From Nodosilinea sp. LEGE 07088 (lineage in GTDB: Bacteria; Cyanobacteriota; Cyanobacteriia; Phormidesmidales; Phormidesmidaceae): a stretch of DNA of 64,000 nucleotides. Every line of letters begins with the position of its first letter. Within the stretch, counting starts at the first letter, position 1. The DNA lies in contig NZ_JADEWX010000006.1 of the NCBI RefSeq assembly GCF_015207395.1, positions 1-64,000 of the forward strand. The letters are read 5' to 3'. Below the pieces are notes generated by a model. It was not told the DNA's origin and did no database searches. It saw only the letters and a program-made list of their open reading frames with translations. Shown in pieces: positions 17,130-25,722 of this stretch. Position numbers and translations under genes: made by a program.

Positions 17130-19667
17130 TTACCACTCAAACGAATACCCGAGTCGCAAGAACCGGCCCCGCGCCGCCGCATTGCTCAACTCGCTGGGCT
17201 GGAGCTGAGACACCACTGGGAAATAGTCGGTATTGAGCAGGTTGGCAATCCCAATTTCGAGGGTGCCGGGGCCGACATTCAGCTGGCTGATATAGTCCAC
17301 GGTGAAGTAGCTGCTAACGGCGCGCTGGCCAAAGACGGCGTCGTTGGCAAACACATCGCGATCGCCCGAATAGAGCGCCTGCAATCGGTTACGCCAGCCG
17401 GGGGTAGTTTGGTTTTCCACATAGGCCGTGAGCTTCAGCGGCGCAATGCGAAAGCCGTCGAGGGGGGTGTAGGTGCCGGTATTGGTGCGGTCAATGCTCC
17501 CCTCTGACCAGCTCACCGTGCCGCCCAGCAGCCAGCTTTCGCTCAGCTGAGCATCTACAGTGGCTTCTACTCCATAGATCCGTTCTGGGGCGCGCAAAAT
17601 TTCGCCAGGGGCCGTGAAGGTGGTGCCTAACTCAGAGGAGTTGTAGAACCCTGCCAGCGATGCCTGAATGCCCTCCCAATTGCCGCGCACGCCGACTTCA
17701 TAGTGGTTGACGCGCTGGGCCTCGGGTCGCAGTGTCGCCACCGAAAAGCCCGCTGGGGCATTGCGCAGCACCAGACCCACATCGGCCAGTGAGAACCCCT
17801 GGGCAAAGTTGGCAAACACCCCAATGTTGTCGGTCAGATCGACCACTCCGCCCAGGTTAAACAGCGTGGCATCGTAGGCTAAGTCGCCCCCCTGCACGGC
17901 ATTGCCCGCCAGGGTGGTGAAGTCATCGACCGTGAGGCCGACCCGCTCGTGGCGAATGCCGCCCAACAGGGTGATGCGATCACTGGCCTGCCAGTTGAGC
18001 TGGGCAAACAGCCTCAGGCTATCTTGGTTGAGGGGTGGCACCCAGGTGCGCTGGCCCGTGGTGCGGTAGACCAGACCGCCGCTGGCATCAAAGGGGGCAG
18101 GGTCAAAAATATTCACCGGCTGAGCGGTGCGCTCGTTGTTGTAGTCGGCCCCCCACAGCAGGTGCAGGGTGTCGTCTTCGGCCAGGGGCGTATCAAACTG
18201 TAGCCGCCCGCCCCACTCTACCGAGTTAACTTCAGACTGAAAAATGGCATTGCCAAGGCTGGCAAAGGTGCGGCCATCGAAGGGGAAAAACCGTGTCAGA
18301 TAATCGCGGTAGTAAAGCTGCCCCTGGAGATCGCCGTTGAGCACGTTGCTGTGACTGTAATCGAGGCTGAGCAGCGTGTTGTTGCTGGTTTGGGGGGTAT
18401 CGAGGTCAAGCCCGGCAATGGCGCGCGATCGCTGTCGGCCTGCGATCGCCGCAATGATTGGGTCAACCGTGAAGTCGGTAGTTTGGATCGCTTCATAGTG
18501 GTTGAGGGTGAGCTGAAGGCGCTGGTTTTCAGCGAAGTCTACGCCGATTTTGCCCAAAATATTGAGGCTGCCCGTGTCAGATAGTCCTCCCTGGCCATTG
18601 GGGTCAGAAGGAATGCGATCGCCCAGCGCGTCAAAGAACCCCCCAGCGTAGTCGTAGGACACCGTGAAGGCGTAGTCCATATCCTCAACCCGACCGCCCA
18701 CATACTGCTCGACCGTGGCCCCAAAACTATCGGAGACGTTGTCGAAGTCGGTGGTCAGGCCCAGGCGAGTGCGTCGCACCACCCTCTCGGCGGCGGGGCC
18801 ACGGGTAATGATGTTGATCACCCCGCCGGTTGCGCCGTCGCCATAGATCGCCGTTGGCCCCTGAATCACCTCAATGCGATCGATGGCGCTGGGGTCAATG
18901 GTCTGCAAATCTCGAAAAGCACTGCGGTTGGTGGTCTGGGGCACACCGTCAATCAGCACCAAAACGTTGCGCCCTCGCAACCCCTGGCCAAACTGGCTGG
19001 CGCTGCCGGTCGTTGGGGCCAAGCCAGGCACCAGTTGGCCCAAAATATCCCCCAGCCCGCGTGACACCTGAGTCTGCTGCTCAATCTGCTCGCGCTCAAT
19101 CACCGTGACCGATCGCGGAATGTCTGTCACGGCCTCTTCGGTGCGCGTCGCCGACACCACAATCTGAAGCGCTTCTGTTTGGGCCGTGGTGCCAGCAATG
19201 CCGGGCAGCACCGTCAGCCGTAGCCCCTGCGAAGCAGGCTGTACCTCAGCGGTTGGCGGCGCATCTACCCCCGTAATCGCCACTCGCACCTGATCGTCAC
19301 CTATCTGGATAACACTGACAAAGGCAATATCGGCGGTGGGGCTGATCTGCTGAAACTCTTGCCCCTCGGGCAGGGCCAGCACCGCATTGGAAATATCAAC
19401 AATCAGCGCATTGCCTGTGGTTTGCAGGCTGGGAGCTGCGATCGCACCGCCCGCCGTCTCCAAAATAATCTCTACCCCAGCCGCCCCTGGCTCTAGCCGC
19501 ACCCCCGTCACCTGCACTGGCGATGCTGCCTGGCCCAACGGCACGGCTTCAGGGGTAAGCAACGGCTCAGCAAGCATCGCCTGAGCCCCCAGCGGCATCG
19601 CCGCCGAACCAACTAGCCCCCCAGCTAGGGCCATCATCAACCCAAACCGCACCGATCGCACTGTCAT
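17130..19667 (-). CDS. TonB-dependent siderophore receptor with AMIN domain, receptor 3 (IutA-like class)
   Basis: An 845-residue receptor closely similar in layout to receptor 2. The start at 19667 (MTVRSVRFGLMMALAGG) has a GGGAGG ribosome-binding site; upstream in-frame starts are not supported. The signal peptide ends near LGAQA, the AMIN domain spans about 50-160, and the plug has RNVLVLIDGVPQTTN, DRIEVIQGPTAIYGDGATGG and VINIITRG. The barrel ends LGYSFEW. The IutA-like plug suggests a hydroxamate-type ligand, but ligand identity cannot be read from sequence. Its regulator is immediately upstream and its binding protein is convergent downstream. Confidence 0.93.
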   Translation of the reverse strand: MTVRSVRFGLMMALAGGLVGSAAMPLGAQAMLAEPLLTPEAVPLGQAASPVQVTGVRLEPGAAGVEIILETAGGAIAAPSLQTTGNALIVDISNAVLALPEGQEFQQISPTADIAFVSVIQIGDDQVRVAITGVDAPPTAEVQPASQGLRLTVLPGIAGTTAQTEALQIVVSATRTEEAVTDIPRSVTVIEREQIEQQTQVSRGLGDILGQLVPGLAPTTGSASQFGQGLRGRNVLVLIDGVPQTTNRSAFRDLQTIDPSAIDRIEVIQGPTAIYGDGATGGVINIITRGPAAERVVRRTRLGLTTDFDNVSDSFGATVEQYVGGRVEDMDYAFTVSYDYAGGFFDALGDRIPSDPNGQGGLSDTGSLNILGKIGVDFAENQRLQLTLNHYEAIQTTDFTVDPIIAAIAGRQRSRAIAGLDLDTPQTSNNTLLSLDYSHSNVLNGDLQGQLYYRDYLTRFFPFDGRTFASLGNAIFQSEVNSVEWGGRLQFDTPLAEDDTLHLLWGADYNNERTAQPVNIFDPAPFDASGGLVYRTTGQRTWVPPLNQDSLRLFAQLNWQASDRITLLGGIRHERVGLTVDDFTTLAGNAVQGGDLAYDATLFNLGGVVDLTDNIGVFANFAQGFSLADVGLVLRNAPAGFSVATLRPEAQRVNHYEVGVRGNWEGIQASLAGFYNSSELGTTFTAPGEILRAPERIYGVEATVDAQLSESWLLGGTVSWSEGSIDRTNTGTYTPLDGFRIAPLKLTAYVENQTTPGWRNRLQALYSGDRDVFANDAVFGQRAVSSYFTVDYISQLNVGPGTLEIGIANLLNTDYFPVVSQLQPSELSNAAARGRFLRLGYSFEW

Positions 19668-19697
19668 GTCACGTCCTCCCACACTGCAACTCTTGTT

Positions 19698-19789
19698 GCG
19701 AATCTTTCTTGATTGCTCAAGAGCAATTAGTGTAGGCAGTTGCGTATAGCCCCGTCTATCCAAAAACGGCCTCAGCGATCCAAAAACGG
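19698..19789 (-). promoter_or_regulatory. Composite promoter region of receptor 3
   Basis: Minus-strand CCGTTTTTGGAT repeats start at 19789 and 19769, 20 bp apart. Fifty-six bases after the second repeat comes TCAAGAAAGATTCGCA (about 19712-19697), which shares AAGAAAGATTC with the corresponding element before receptor 2. The receptor starts at 19667. The layout matches receptors 1, 2 and 4. Confidence 0.55.
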
Positions 19790-19809
19790 ACTTTTGGGTG
19801 AGGGAAGTC

Positions 19810-20814
19810 CTAGGCGGTTGGATGCGACGCTCCGGCCCGCCCACCTACCCACTCTCTTGGGCTCACGCCAAACTGCTTGCGAAAGGCGGCGGCGAAGTGG
19901 CCCAGGTGGGTAAAGCCCACGCTGTTGGCGACCTCAGCAACGGTGTAGTTGCCCTGCCGGAGCAGGTGTTCGGCCTGGTTGAGGCGCTGCTGAGTGAGAT
20001 AGCCAATTACTGAGATACTAAACAGTTCGCGAAAGCCTCGACGGAGAGTGCGATCGCTCACCCCCACCTGCTGCGCCAGTTCTGAAATAGACGGCGGATT
20101 TTCGAGCCGAGCCACTAGCCTTGCCCGCGCTTCGTAGATGCGCTCGACAGTCACAGGCTTGAGCGTGGTGGGCAGCGGTGGTGCTCCCTGGTCAGCCATC
20201 ATGCCGTCGAGCTGAAGCGCCAGCAGCTCAAACACCTTAGCCTGGAGAAAAAATCGGCGCGTTACCCCGTGGAAGGGGCATTGCAGCATTTGCTGCGCCA
20301 CAGTCCGCATCGCTGGGGTGACATCGGGAAACCAAGCTGATTTCCACTCATCCGTTTTCAGCAAGGTAGGGCGTAGATGGGTGCCATGCTCTGCGAGAAA
20401 CGGTTGCATCACCTTGGGGTCGAGGTGAATATTAATGCCCTTTAGCTGGGGCGATCGCCCATACCGCGCCACATACCCCCGTGAGCGGCCACTGCCAGAA
20501 ACATAACTTTGGCCAGCATCCAAAGTCGGATAGACACCGTCAAAGTCAATGGCCCCCGACAGCAACACCGTGATTTGCACCAAATGCCCGTGTTCTGCCA
20601 CACTGAGCGCCCAGGGCTGCGTGAACTCCTTATCAATCAGATCGAGCCAGACCCCTGGCGACAATTCACAGCACCGAGTGCTGCCCCGCCCCAACAGCGA
20701 CGGCACCTCATGCCGGGTCTCTCGCTGACTGACAGGGCTATGAAGGCTGACTCCCAAGGCCTGTGAGGACTGGCACAGCTCACGATAATTGGCTTCCGAA
20801 AGCATCAAAGTCAT
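19810..20814 (-). CDS. PchR-like AraC-family regulator, module 3
   Basis: A 334-residue PchR-like AraC regulator (start MTLMLSEANYRELC chosen over an ATG eleven codons upstream). The DNA-binding domain has PPSISELAQQVGVSDRTLR and ANSVGFTHLGHFAAAFRKQF. It is the most divergent of the four regulators in its N-terminal half. It ends 143 bp before receptor 3 on the same strand, with the paired CCGTTTTTGGAT repeats between them. Confidence 0.87.
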   Translation of the reverse strand: MTLMLSEANYRELCQSSQALGVSLHSPVSQRETRHEVPSLLGRGSTRCCELSPGVWLDLIDKEFTQPWALSVAEHGHLVQITVLLSGAIDFDGVYPTLDAGQSYVSGSGRSRGYVARYGRSPQLKGINIHLDPKVMQPFLAEHGTHLRPTLLKTDEWKSAWFPDVTPAMRTVAQQMLQCPFHGVTRRFFLQAKVFELLALQLDGMMADQGAPPLPTTLKPVTVERIYEARARLVARLENPPSISELAQQVGVSDRTLRRGFRELFSISVIGYLTQQRLNQAEHLLRQGNYTVAEVANSVGFTHLGHFAAAFRKQFGVSPREWVGGRAGASHPTA

Positions 20815-20922
20815 GGACAGAGTTGAACGCCAACAACCACACACCACCAGTGCGCTCAGTTCTCAGCTTAGCTTTAATGCGACCTGCTCTCAACTAAAGT
20901 GGCCAACCCGCACAGATTCTCA

Positions 20923-21351
20923 TCACAGGACTAAAACCAAGGTTCCAGCTAACACCAACGCCGTGCCCACTACAACCTGGAGCGTTAACGGCTCGCCCAA
21001 AAACACAACAGACAGCAACAGCACCAAAGTTAATCCCGACTTATCTACAGGCGCGACTAAAGAGGCATTGCCTAGCTGTAAGGCTCTGAAATAACAAAGC
21101 CACGACAACCCGGTAGCCACTCCCGACAACACCAGAAATAGCATCGTCTTGGGTGAGATGGTCAACAGCCCTTGCGCTTGTCCATTGGCCCAAACAATTC
21201 CCCAGGCGATCGCCAAAATCACCACCGTGCGAATAGCCGTGGCCAAATTGGAGTTGATGTTTTCAACGCCAATTTTTGAAAAGATAGTGGTCAATGCGGC
21301 AAAGAAGGCAGAAAGTAGGGCAAAAATCCACCAAGCTTTTTCGGCGGCCAT
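20923..21351 (-). CDS. EamA/DMT-family small membrane transporter
   Basis: A 142-residue protein with four to five predicted helices and a single EamA domain, half the size of typical ten-helix drug/metabolite transporters. The end is typical of the fold (FLGEPLTLQVVVGTALVLAGTLVLVL). Single-domain members usually act as dimers. The substrate is unknown. It lies 24 bp upstream of no gene in its own direction; the ABC half-transporter gene starts 1.9 kb away and ends just beyond it, so any link to siderophore transport is only by position. Confidence 0.85.
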   Translation of the reverse strand: MAAEKAWWIFALLSAFFAALTTIFSKIGVENINSNLATAIRTVVILAIAWGIVWANGQAQGLLTISPKTMLFLVLSGVATGLSWLCYFRALQLGNASLVAPVDKSGLTLVLLLSVVFLGEPLTLQVVVGTALVLAGTLVLVL

Positions 21352-21375
21352 CGTGGTTAAACCTCAAAATTACAG

Positions 21376-23268
21376 CTACGTTACAGACTCAATGCGCCCA
21401 TTCTCTAAAAACAGAATTTGATCGGCGCGATCGAGCACTGAGGGACGGTGGGAGACGGCAAGGCAGGTAGGGGAAAGAGTGGATGGGTAGATGGGTGGAT
21501 GGGTGGATGGGGTAAACAATTGCTCCCACAGGCGCTGTTCGGTCTCGACATCGAGGGCGCTGGAGAGGTCATCGAACACCATCAAGGCGGGCTGACGTAG
21601 CAGCATACGGGCGGCGGCAGCCCGTTGCTTTTGCCCACCAGAGAGTCGAAAGCCGCGAGTGCCAATGAGGGTTTCTAGCCCCTCGGGCATGGCCGCGAGA
21701 TCGCGATCAAAGACGGCGGTGGCGATCGCCCGATCAAGCTGTTGTTGGCCAACGGCTTGCCCCAGCAGCAGATTTTCTCGCAACGAGGCGCTGAAGAGTT
21801 GGGGAATTTGCGACGTATAGGCGGCCCGAGGCGGCACCAAAAAATTCGACGGGTCGAGAATTGGCTGACCATTCCAATAGAGCGCACCGGTCTGACTGGG
21901 CAGCAGGCCCAACAGCACCCGCAGCAGAGTAGTTTTACCTGCACCCACCCGTCCGGTGATCACTGTCAAACTGCCTTGGGTGAGGGTAAAACTGATGTCA
22001 CTGATGCCGCCACCGCCGGGATAGCGGTAGGTCAACCCCTCGACCCGCAGCTCGTGGAGGGGAACGGAGGCCATGGGCCGGTCGTTGGCGATCGCATCTA
22101 CCCTCGAAGGCAGCGGCGGTTCTAGGCCAAGGATGGGTTTGAGGTAGAGGGGGTGAGGGTGGGTGAGGGGGTGAGAATTTTGAATTTTAAGTTTTGAGTT
22201 TTGAGTGGAATCCTTTAACTGAGAATTCAAAACTGAGAACTCAAAACTTTGTTCGTCAAGTTTTCTAGCTCCACCACCAACCAACCCCGCCATGCGCTCA
22301 AAGGAAACTTCGCTCTGCTTAATGGTGGCGATAAAGCCGCCGAGGAAGGCGAGAAAGTAGGTGACGAAGGATAGGTAATAGACAAACAGAGCAAAGTCGC
22401 CCACGGTGAGGTCGCCCTGGACACCGAGGCTCTGGGAGGCAACCAGCAAAATTAGCCCGGTGCCGATGCTGACGATATTCTCAAAGCCGGAGTTGAGGAT
22501 AGCGCTGAACACCTGGTCACGCACCATCAGGTCGCGGCGGCGATCGCACCGTTCCCGCAATTCCTCTAGCATTTGGGCTTCGGCTCCGGCCACTTTGACC
22601 GCTTGTACGGCGGTAAACAGTTCGCCAATTAGCCCAGTGACGCGCTGGGTGGCCTGGCGGCTGGCGCGGCGGTAGCGTTTGAGGCGGTGCTCGGCCTGGT
22701 GGGCAAGGAGGGCGATCGCGCACAGCGGCAAAAACACCAGCAGCGTCATCGTCGGGTTGACGCTGATCAGCAGTGCCACAGAACCCACCGCAAACACCCC
22801 AGCCGCAAAGATCTCGTTGGTGCCCACCACCACATCCTCAATCTGGGCCGCATCGTCGCGAAAGTAGCTAAGAATTTCGCCGGGGGAGGCATTTTGGCCA
22901 TTGGCTCCACCTGTGGCGAGTTCGGCCCCAGGGCGTTTGAGCAGTTCGTGCAGTAGGTTGTGGCGCACCAGACCGCTGATCAAAAAGCGGTGCTGGGTCT
23001 TGGTGATGCGCCCTACAAAAATTGCCACCACCCGCGCCAGCCCCACCGCCAGCAGCAGTCCAATCCACACCCAGGGCAACGCATCAAAGCGAGACTCCCC
23101 GGTGAGGGTGTCAAAAAATTCGCGAATGATCAGCCCCGGCACCGCTGGCAAGCCTAGAATGAACAGCCACAGCAATGTATCAACCCAGTAGAGCCGCTGG
23201 GCGTAGCGGATTAGCTGCCAGAGCAGGTGGGTGATGGGGGGCATGGGGGTGACGGGGTAATGGAGCAA
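21376..23268 (-). CDS. Exporter-fold ABC half-transporter with Asp-type Walker B
   Basis: A 630-residue protein with six N-terminal membrane helices followed by a nucleotide-binding domain. Motifs are Walker A GRVGAGKT, Q-loop YTSQ, signature LSGGQ, Walker B LMVFDD and switch VSHR. The catalytic Glu after Walker B is Asp, as in the degenerate half of heterodimeric ABC transporters. Its likely partner is the half-transporter at 33245-35104. Two in-frame insertions made of intergenic-type repeats are visible: one in the linker after the membrane domain and one just before the switch His. The siderophore setting suggests siderophore movement, but direction is unknown. Confidence 0.88.
   Translation of the reverse strand: MLHYPVTPMPPITHLLWQLIRYAQRLYWVDTLLWLFILGLPAVPGLIIREFFDTLTGESRFDALPWVWIGLLLAVGLARVVAIFVGRITKTQHRFLISGLVRHNLLHELLKRPGAELATGGANGQNASPGEILSYFRDDAAQIEDVVVGTNEIFAAGVFAVGSVALLISVNPTMTLLVFLPLCAIALLAHQAEHRLKRYRRASRQATQRVTGLIGELFTAVQAVKVAGAEAQMLEELRERCDRRRDLMVRDQVFSAILNSGFENIVSIGTGLILLVASQSLGVQGDLTVGDFALFVYYLSFVTYFLAFLGGFIATIKQSEVSFERMAGLVGGGARKLDEQSFEFSVLNSQLKDSTQNSKLKIQNSHPLTHPHPLYLKPILGLEPPLPSRVDAIANDRPMASVPLHELRVEGLTYRYPGGGGISDISFTLTQGSLTVITGRVGAGKTTLLRVLLGLLPSQTGALYWNGQPILDPSNFLVPPRAAYTSQIPQLFSASLRENLLLGQAVGQQQLDRAIATAVFDRDLAAMPEGLETLIGTRGFRLSGGQKQRAAAARMLLRQPALMVFDDLSSALDVETEQRLWEQLFTPSTHPPIYPSTLSPTCLAVSHRPSVLDRADQILFLENGRIESVT
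21466..21516 (-). repeat. In-frame GGATGGGT repeat inside the ABC gene, near the switch loop
   Basis: GGATGGGTAGATGGGTGGAT-type repeats encode the foreign-looking stretch TPSTHPPIYPSTLSPT between the helical end of the ATPase (WEQLF) and its switch strand (LAVSH). The same repeat type is intergenic elsewhere in this window. Confidence 0.7.
22143..22258 (-). repeat. In-frame intergenic-type repeat inside the ABC gene, linker region
   Basis: A GGGTGAGG-rich tract plus TTGAGTTTTGAG/AACTCAAAAC units encode SVLNSQLKDSTQNSKLKIQ and HPLTHPHPLYLK in the linker between membrane and ATPase domains. The AACTCAAAACTC unit is intergenic at 2695-2722. Confidence 0.7.
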
Positions 23269-23372
23269 TCGGGTGTCGAGCCATCACTCTCCCACTCCAT
23301 CGCTTTTCCCAGGAGCCTATGCCGGATATTTTTGGCTACTCAACGGAGTTTCTGTAGAGAGCGGTTCTGGGG
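23269..23372. other. Short noncoding spacer upstream of ABC half-transporter
   Basis: No gene or clear regulatory element is seen in these 104 bases. Confidence 0.5.
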
Positions 23373-23603
23373 GCTAAACTGCTGGGTCAATTTGGCATAA
23401 TGCGGCCTGCAATTGGCAATTTGCCCTTTAAAAGCATTACACAGTTGTGCCACTTTGCTAAACAGCGGCCTCTGTAAGCTAAACAGCTGTGCCACTTCGT
23501 TTTACATAGGCACCTGCAAGCTAAACAGCTGTGCCACTTTGCTTTACGGCGGGCTTAGTTTGTTCAACGGGCTGCTCGATATGCCAAGCTGCGGGGTTAG
23601 TGA
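23373..23603. repeat. Degenerate tandem array with 21-bp period
   Basis: About eleven consecutive 21-base units can be laid out from 23373. The best conserved is GCTAAACAGCTGTGCCACTT (23478 and 23520, with a variant at 23436), and alternating units differ, giving a stronger 42-bp period. Reading frames give heptapeptide periodicity: LNSCATL/LNSGLCK on the plus strand, VAQLFSL/QRPLFSK on the minus strand. Stops in the minus strand and a poor start in the plus strand argue against an intact gene. There are no unique spacers, so this is not CRISPR. Confidence 0.65.
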
Positions 23604-23662
23604 GCTTGATGTTGGCCGCTCCCAATGGCAAAGGGTATGCCATTGGGAGCGGGTGGGGCGCG

Positions 23663-23944
23663 TTACTCAATCAGCACGGTTTTGGTGGCAATTGCCATCC
23701 ACACAGTTCCCGCTGGGGAGGTTGCGCCGACGGTGTCGCTGGCGGGCGGTACGGGGATGGGGTCGCTCCAGTCGTTGGGGTCGGCGTAGCCGTGGGCGTG
23801 GAGGATTTTGATGGTGCGATCAATGCCTGCAAGGCTGCCGTAGAGCATGTGGCGCACTCGCTCTGGGCGAGCTGGCGGGGTGCTGCGCGAAGACGGCGGA
23901 AGATTAGATGCGCCGCTGGTATCGGGTTCGAGATATTCAAACAT
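23663..23944 (-). CDS. Small conserved cyanobacterial protein of unknown function
   Basis: A 93-residue protein starting MFEYLEPD. Its middle, RVRHMLYGSLAGIDRTIKIL-HAHGYADPNDWSDPIP, resembles a family of short cyanobacterial proteins with the pattern VRHLLYGS...LH..GYA....WS (recognised from memory, not searched). The N-terminal 45 residues are Ser/Pro-rich and probably disordered. The start is supported by GGAGAC five to ten bases upstream. That ribosome-binding site lies in a hairpin. No function is known. Confidence 0.7.
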   Translation of the reverse strand: MFEYLEPDTSGASNLPPSSRSTPPARPERVRHMLYGSLAGIDRTIKILHAHGYADPNDWSDPIPVPPASDTVGATSPAGTVWMAIATKTVLIE

Positions 23945-23947
23945 GGG

Positions 23948-23980
23948 TTCTGTCTCCAGTTGTGGTTGAGGAAGACAGAA
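23948..23980 (-). promoter_or_regulatory. Hairpin sequestering the ribosome-binding site of the small protein
   Basis: On the minus strand TTCTGTC-T-TCC pairs with GGA-GACAGAA (10 pairs with one bulge), covering the GGAGA ribosome-binding site directly before the ATG at 23944. A second hairpin with stem CCCTAGCC/GGCTAGGG (23989-24031) lies just upstream. This may be translational control; it is untested. Confidence 0.5.
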
Positions 23981-24031
23981 CGCGAAAACCCTAGCCACCC
24001 GCAGTTGAAGTGCAAACTGAGGGGGCTAGGG

Positions 24032-24428
24032 TACGATGAACCTAGCCTCGCAATCTGCGCGTTAGATTTGCGGGGTTAGCTGTCTGTTGGTGTTACTAGC
24101 ACCTTCAGGCAGCGCTAAAGTTTTCGAGTTCTGTGTGGCCACCGCTCTGCTGAACGGCTTAATGTAAGAGGATAGTGGTACAAAAGCTCCCCGTCAACCG
24201 TGGAGCAGCGTCTAGCTTACCGATTGAAGTTACCGCAGGTGGCGTAGCAGAGACTTGCTAGATAAGACTATTAGTCGAGCAACTTACCCTCTTGCAGGAG
24301 ATAAACGTTTTATCTTTAAGGATTAAAGGCAAGTAAAAAGCACAATTAACAACAGAATAGGACTAGCATTGATGGATTATACTAATTTTTGAAATAACTG
24401 AATAAGCTTAAAAAAAGAGGCTCATAAA
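24032..24428. other. Noncoding interval at the left edge of the A+T-rich block
   Basis: No gene is supported in these about 400 bases. Composition changes from G+C-rich to A+T-rich at about 24290. A TATACT at 24378-24383 is a possible -10 box for the downstream CBASS genes without a clear -35. An imperfect inverted repeat around CGCAATCT/AGATTTGCG occurs at about 24047-24077. Confidence 0.4.
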
Positions 24429-25718
24429 TTGACCATATCAACAGTCTTTGAAGATTTTATCGGCAAATTATCAATAGGTAACGCTAATACAATAAGTGAT
24501 AGATACGGAGAAGTAACGGCCTCCTTGAACAAAAAGTTTCGAGGAACGGATTCAAAGACAGCAAACTCACTGAAAGTAGGCTCGATTGGTCGATATACCG
24601 CAATCAATGGAATTTCGGACTTAGACATGCTCTACATTATGCCGAAAGGATTATGGAGCGAATATAAAGACGGAAAGCAATATCAGCTTCTATGCGATGC
24701 CAAAGACGCTATCAAGGGTAGATATCCTAAAACTAAGGTTTTCATAGATCGCCTTGTAGTATGCGTTCAATACACGAACTTTTATATTGAAGTTCAGCCA
24801 GTGTTTGAGCAGGATGACGAGAGCTTTAAGTATCCTGATAGTTACGATGGTGGAATCTGGAAAACAACAAAGCCACGCGAAGAAATTAAGGCAATATCAA
24901 GTTCAGATAGTCAGACAAATGGGAATCTTAGAAGACTTTGCAAAATGGCTAGAGCTTGGAAAAACAAGCATGGCATTGGCATGGGAGGATTGCTAATTGA
25001 TACATTAGCTTATAACTTTTTGAAGTCAACAGCTTATTATGACGACAAGGGTTATGGTTTTTATGATGTAATGAGTCGAGACTTTTTTGAATACTTAATG
25101 AATCAACCAAATCAAGATTATTATGCAGCTCTTGGAAGCAACCAGAGAGTTAGAGTAAAGAAAAAATTTCAGCGAAAAGCTAAAAAAGCGTACGAACTAT
25201 GCATAAAAGCAATAGAAGCCAGCGAGAAAGATATCGCTTATGGCAAGTGGAAAAAGATTTACGGTAGACCTTTCCCAAGTAGACCTATAACCAATATTGA
25301 CGCCAGTTCTTTTGCTCAGCCTACCTGGAGAAATACAGAGCAATTTATAGAAGATTTGTTTTCGATTGATATTCGCCATAATATAACAATCGATTGTGAT
25401 GTATCTCAAGATGGTTTCAGAGAGCATAAACTATCTGATTTTCTCAGGAAAAATTTTCGCCTCGCCAGAACCAAAGATCTCAGCTTCTATGTAAAGGAGC
25501 ATGATATTAATGGGAAATACTCTATTTACTGGAAAGTTCTTAATCGTGGTGATGAAGCAAGGAGGAGAGATATTGTCAGAGGGCAAATTTTTCCTGACTT
25601 AGGATTTGAAAGAAACAAAGAACATACAAATTTTAGGGGTGAACACATAGTTGAGTGCTACGCCGTCAAAGACAATGTTGTAATAGCAAAAGATAGAATT
25701 GACGTACCAATTGAGTAG
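24429..25718 (+). CDS. CBASS CD-NTase (cGAS/DncV-like nucleotidyltransferase) with C-terminal sensor domain
   Basis: A 429-residue nucleotidyltransferase. The active-site pattern is visible as GS (residues 51-52, KVGSIGRYT), D-x-D (64 and 66, GISDLDM) and a third acidic residue in YIEVQP (E121). After the helical middle, the C-terminal about 115 residues (from about 315) match the AGS-C-type sensor domain linked to SMODS nucleotidyltransferases. Such enzymes make a cyclic nucleotide on phage infection and activate an effector. The start is TTG with AGAGG eight bases upstream; the next in-frame Met lies inside the catalytic motif. The effector gene follows after 4 bp. A+T-rich codon use differs from neighbours. 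Confidence 0.88.
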   Translation: MTISTVFEDFIGKLSIGNANTISDRYGEVTASLNKKFRGTDSKTANSLKVGSIGRYTAINGISDLDMLYIMPKGLWSEYKDGKQYQLLCDAKDAIKGRYPKTKVFIDRLVVCVQYTNFYIEVQPVFEQDDESFKYPDSYDGGIWKTTKPREEIKAISSSDSQTNGNLRRLCKMARAWKNKHGIGMGGLLIDTLAYNFLKSTAYYDDKGYGFYDVMSRDFFEYLMNQPNQDYYAALGSNQRVRVKKKFQRKAKKAYELCIKAIEASEKDIAYGKWKKIYGRPFPSRPITNIDASSFAQPTWRNTEQFIEDLFSIDIRHNITIDCDVSQDGFREHKLSDFLRKNFRLARTKDLSFYVKEHDINGKYSIYWKVLNRGDEARRRDIVRGQIFPDLGFERNKEHTNFRGEHIVECYAVKDNVVIAKDRIDVPIE

Positions 25719-25722
25719 GTTT

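Noticed and set aside
19668-19844. Upstream start of receptor 3
   Set aside because: It would put 59 non-signal residues before the signal peptide and cover the promoter repeats; the ATG at 19667 has GGGAGG.
23436-23560. Short repeats at regular spacing looked like a CRISPR array
   Set aside because: Units are contiguous, degenerate and 21 bp long with no unique spacers, and no cas genes are nearby.
23413-23811. Plus-strand open frame encoding LNSCATL heptapeptide repeats
   Set aside because: It has a TTG start without ribosome-binding site and runs on antisense to the small conserved gene; kept only as a repeat observation.
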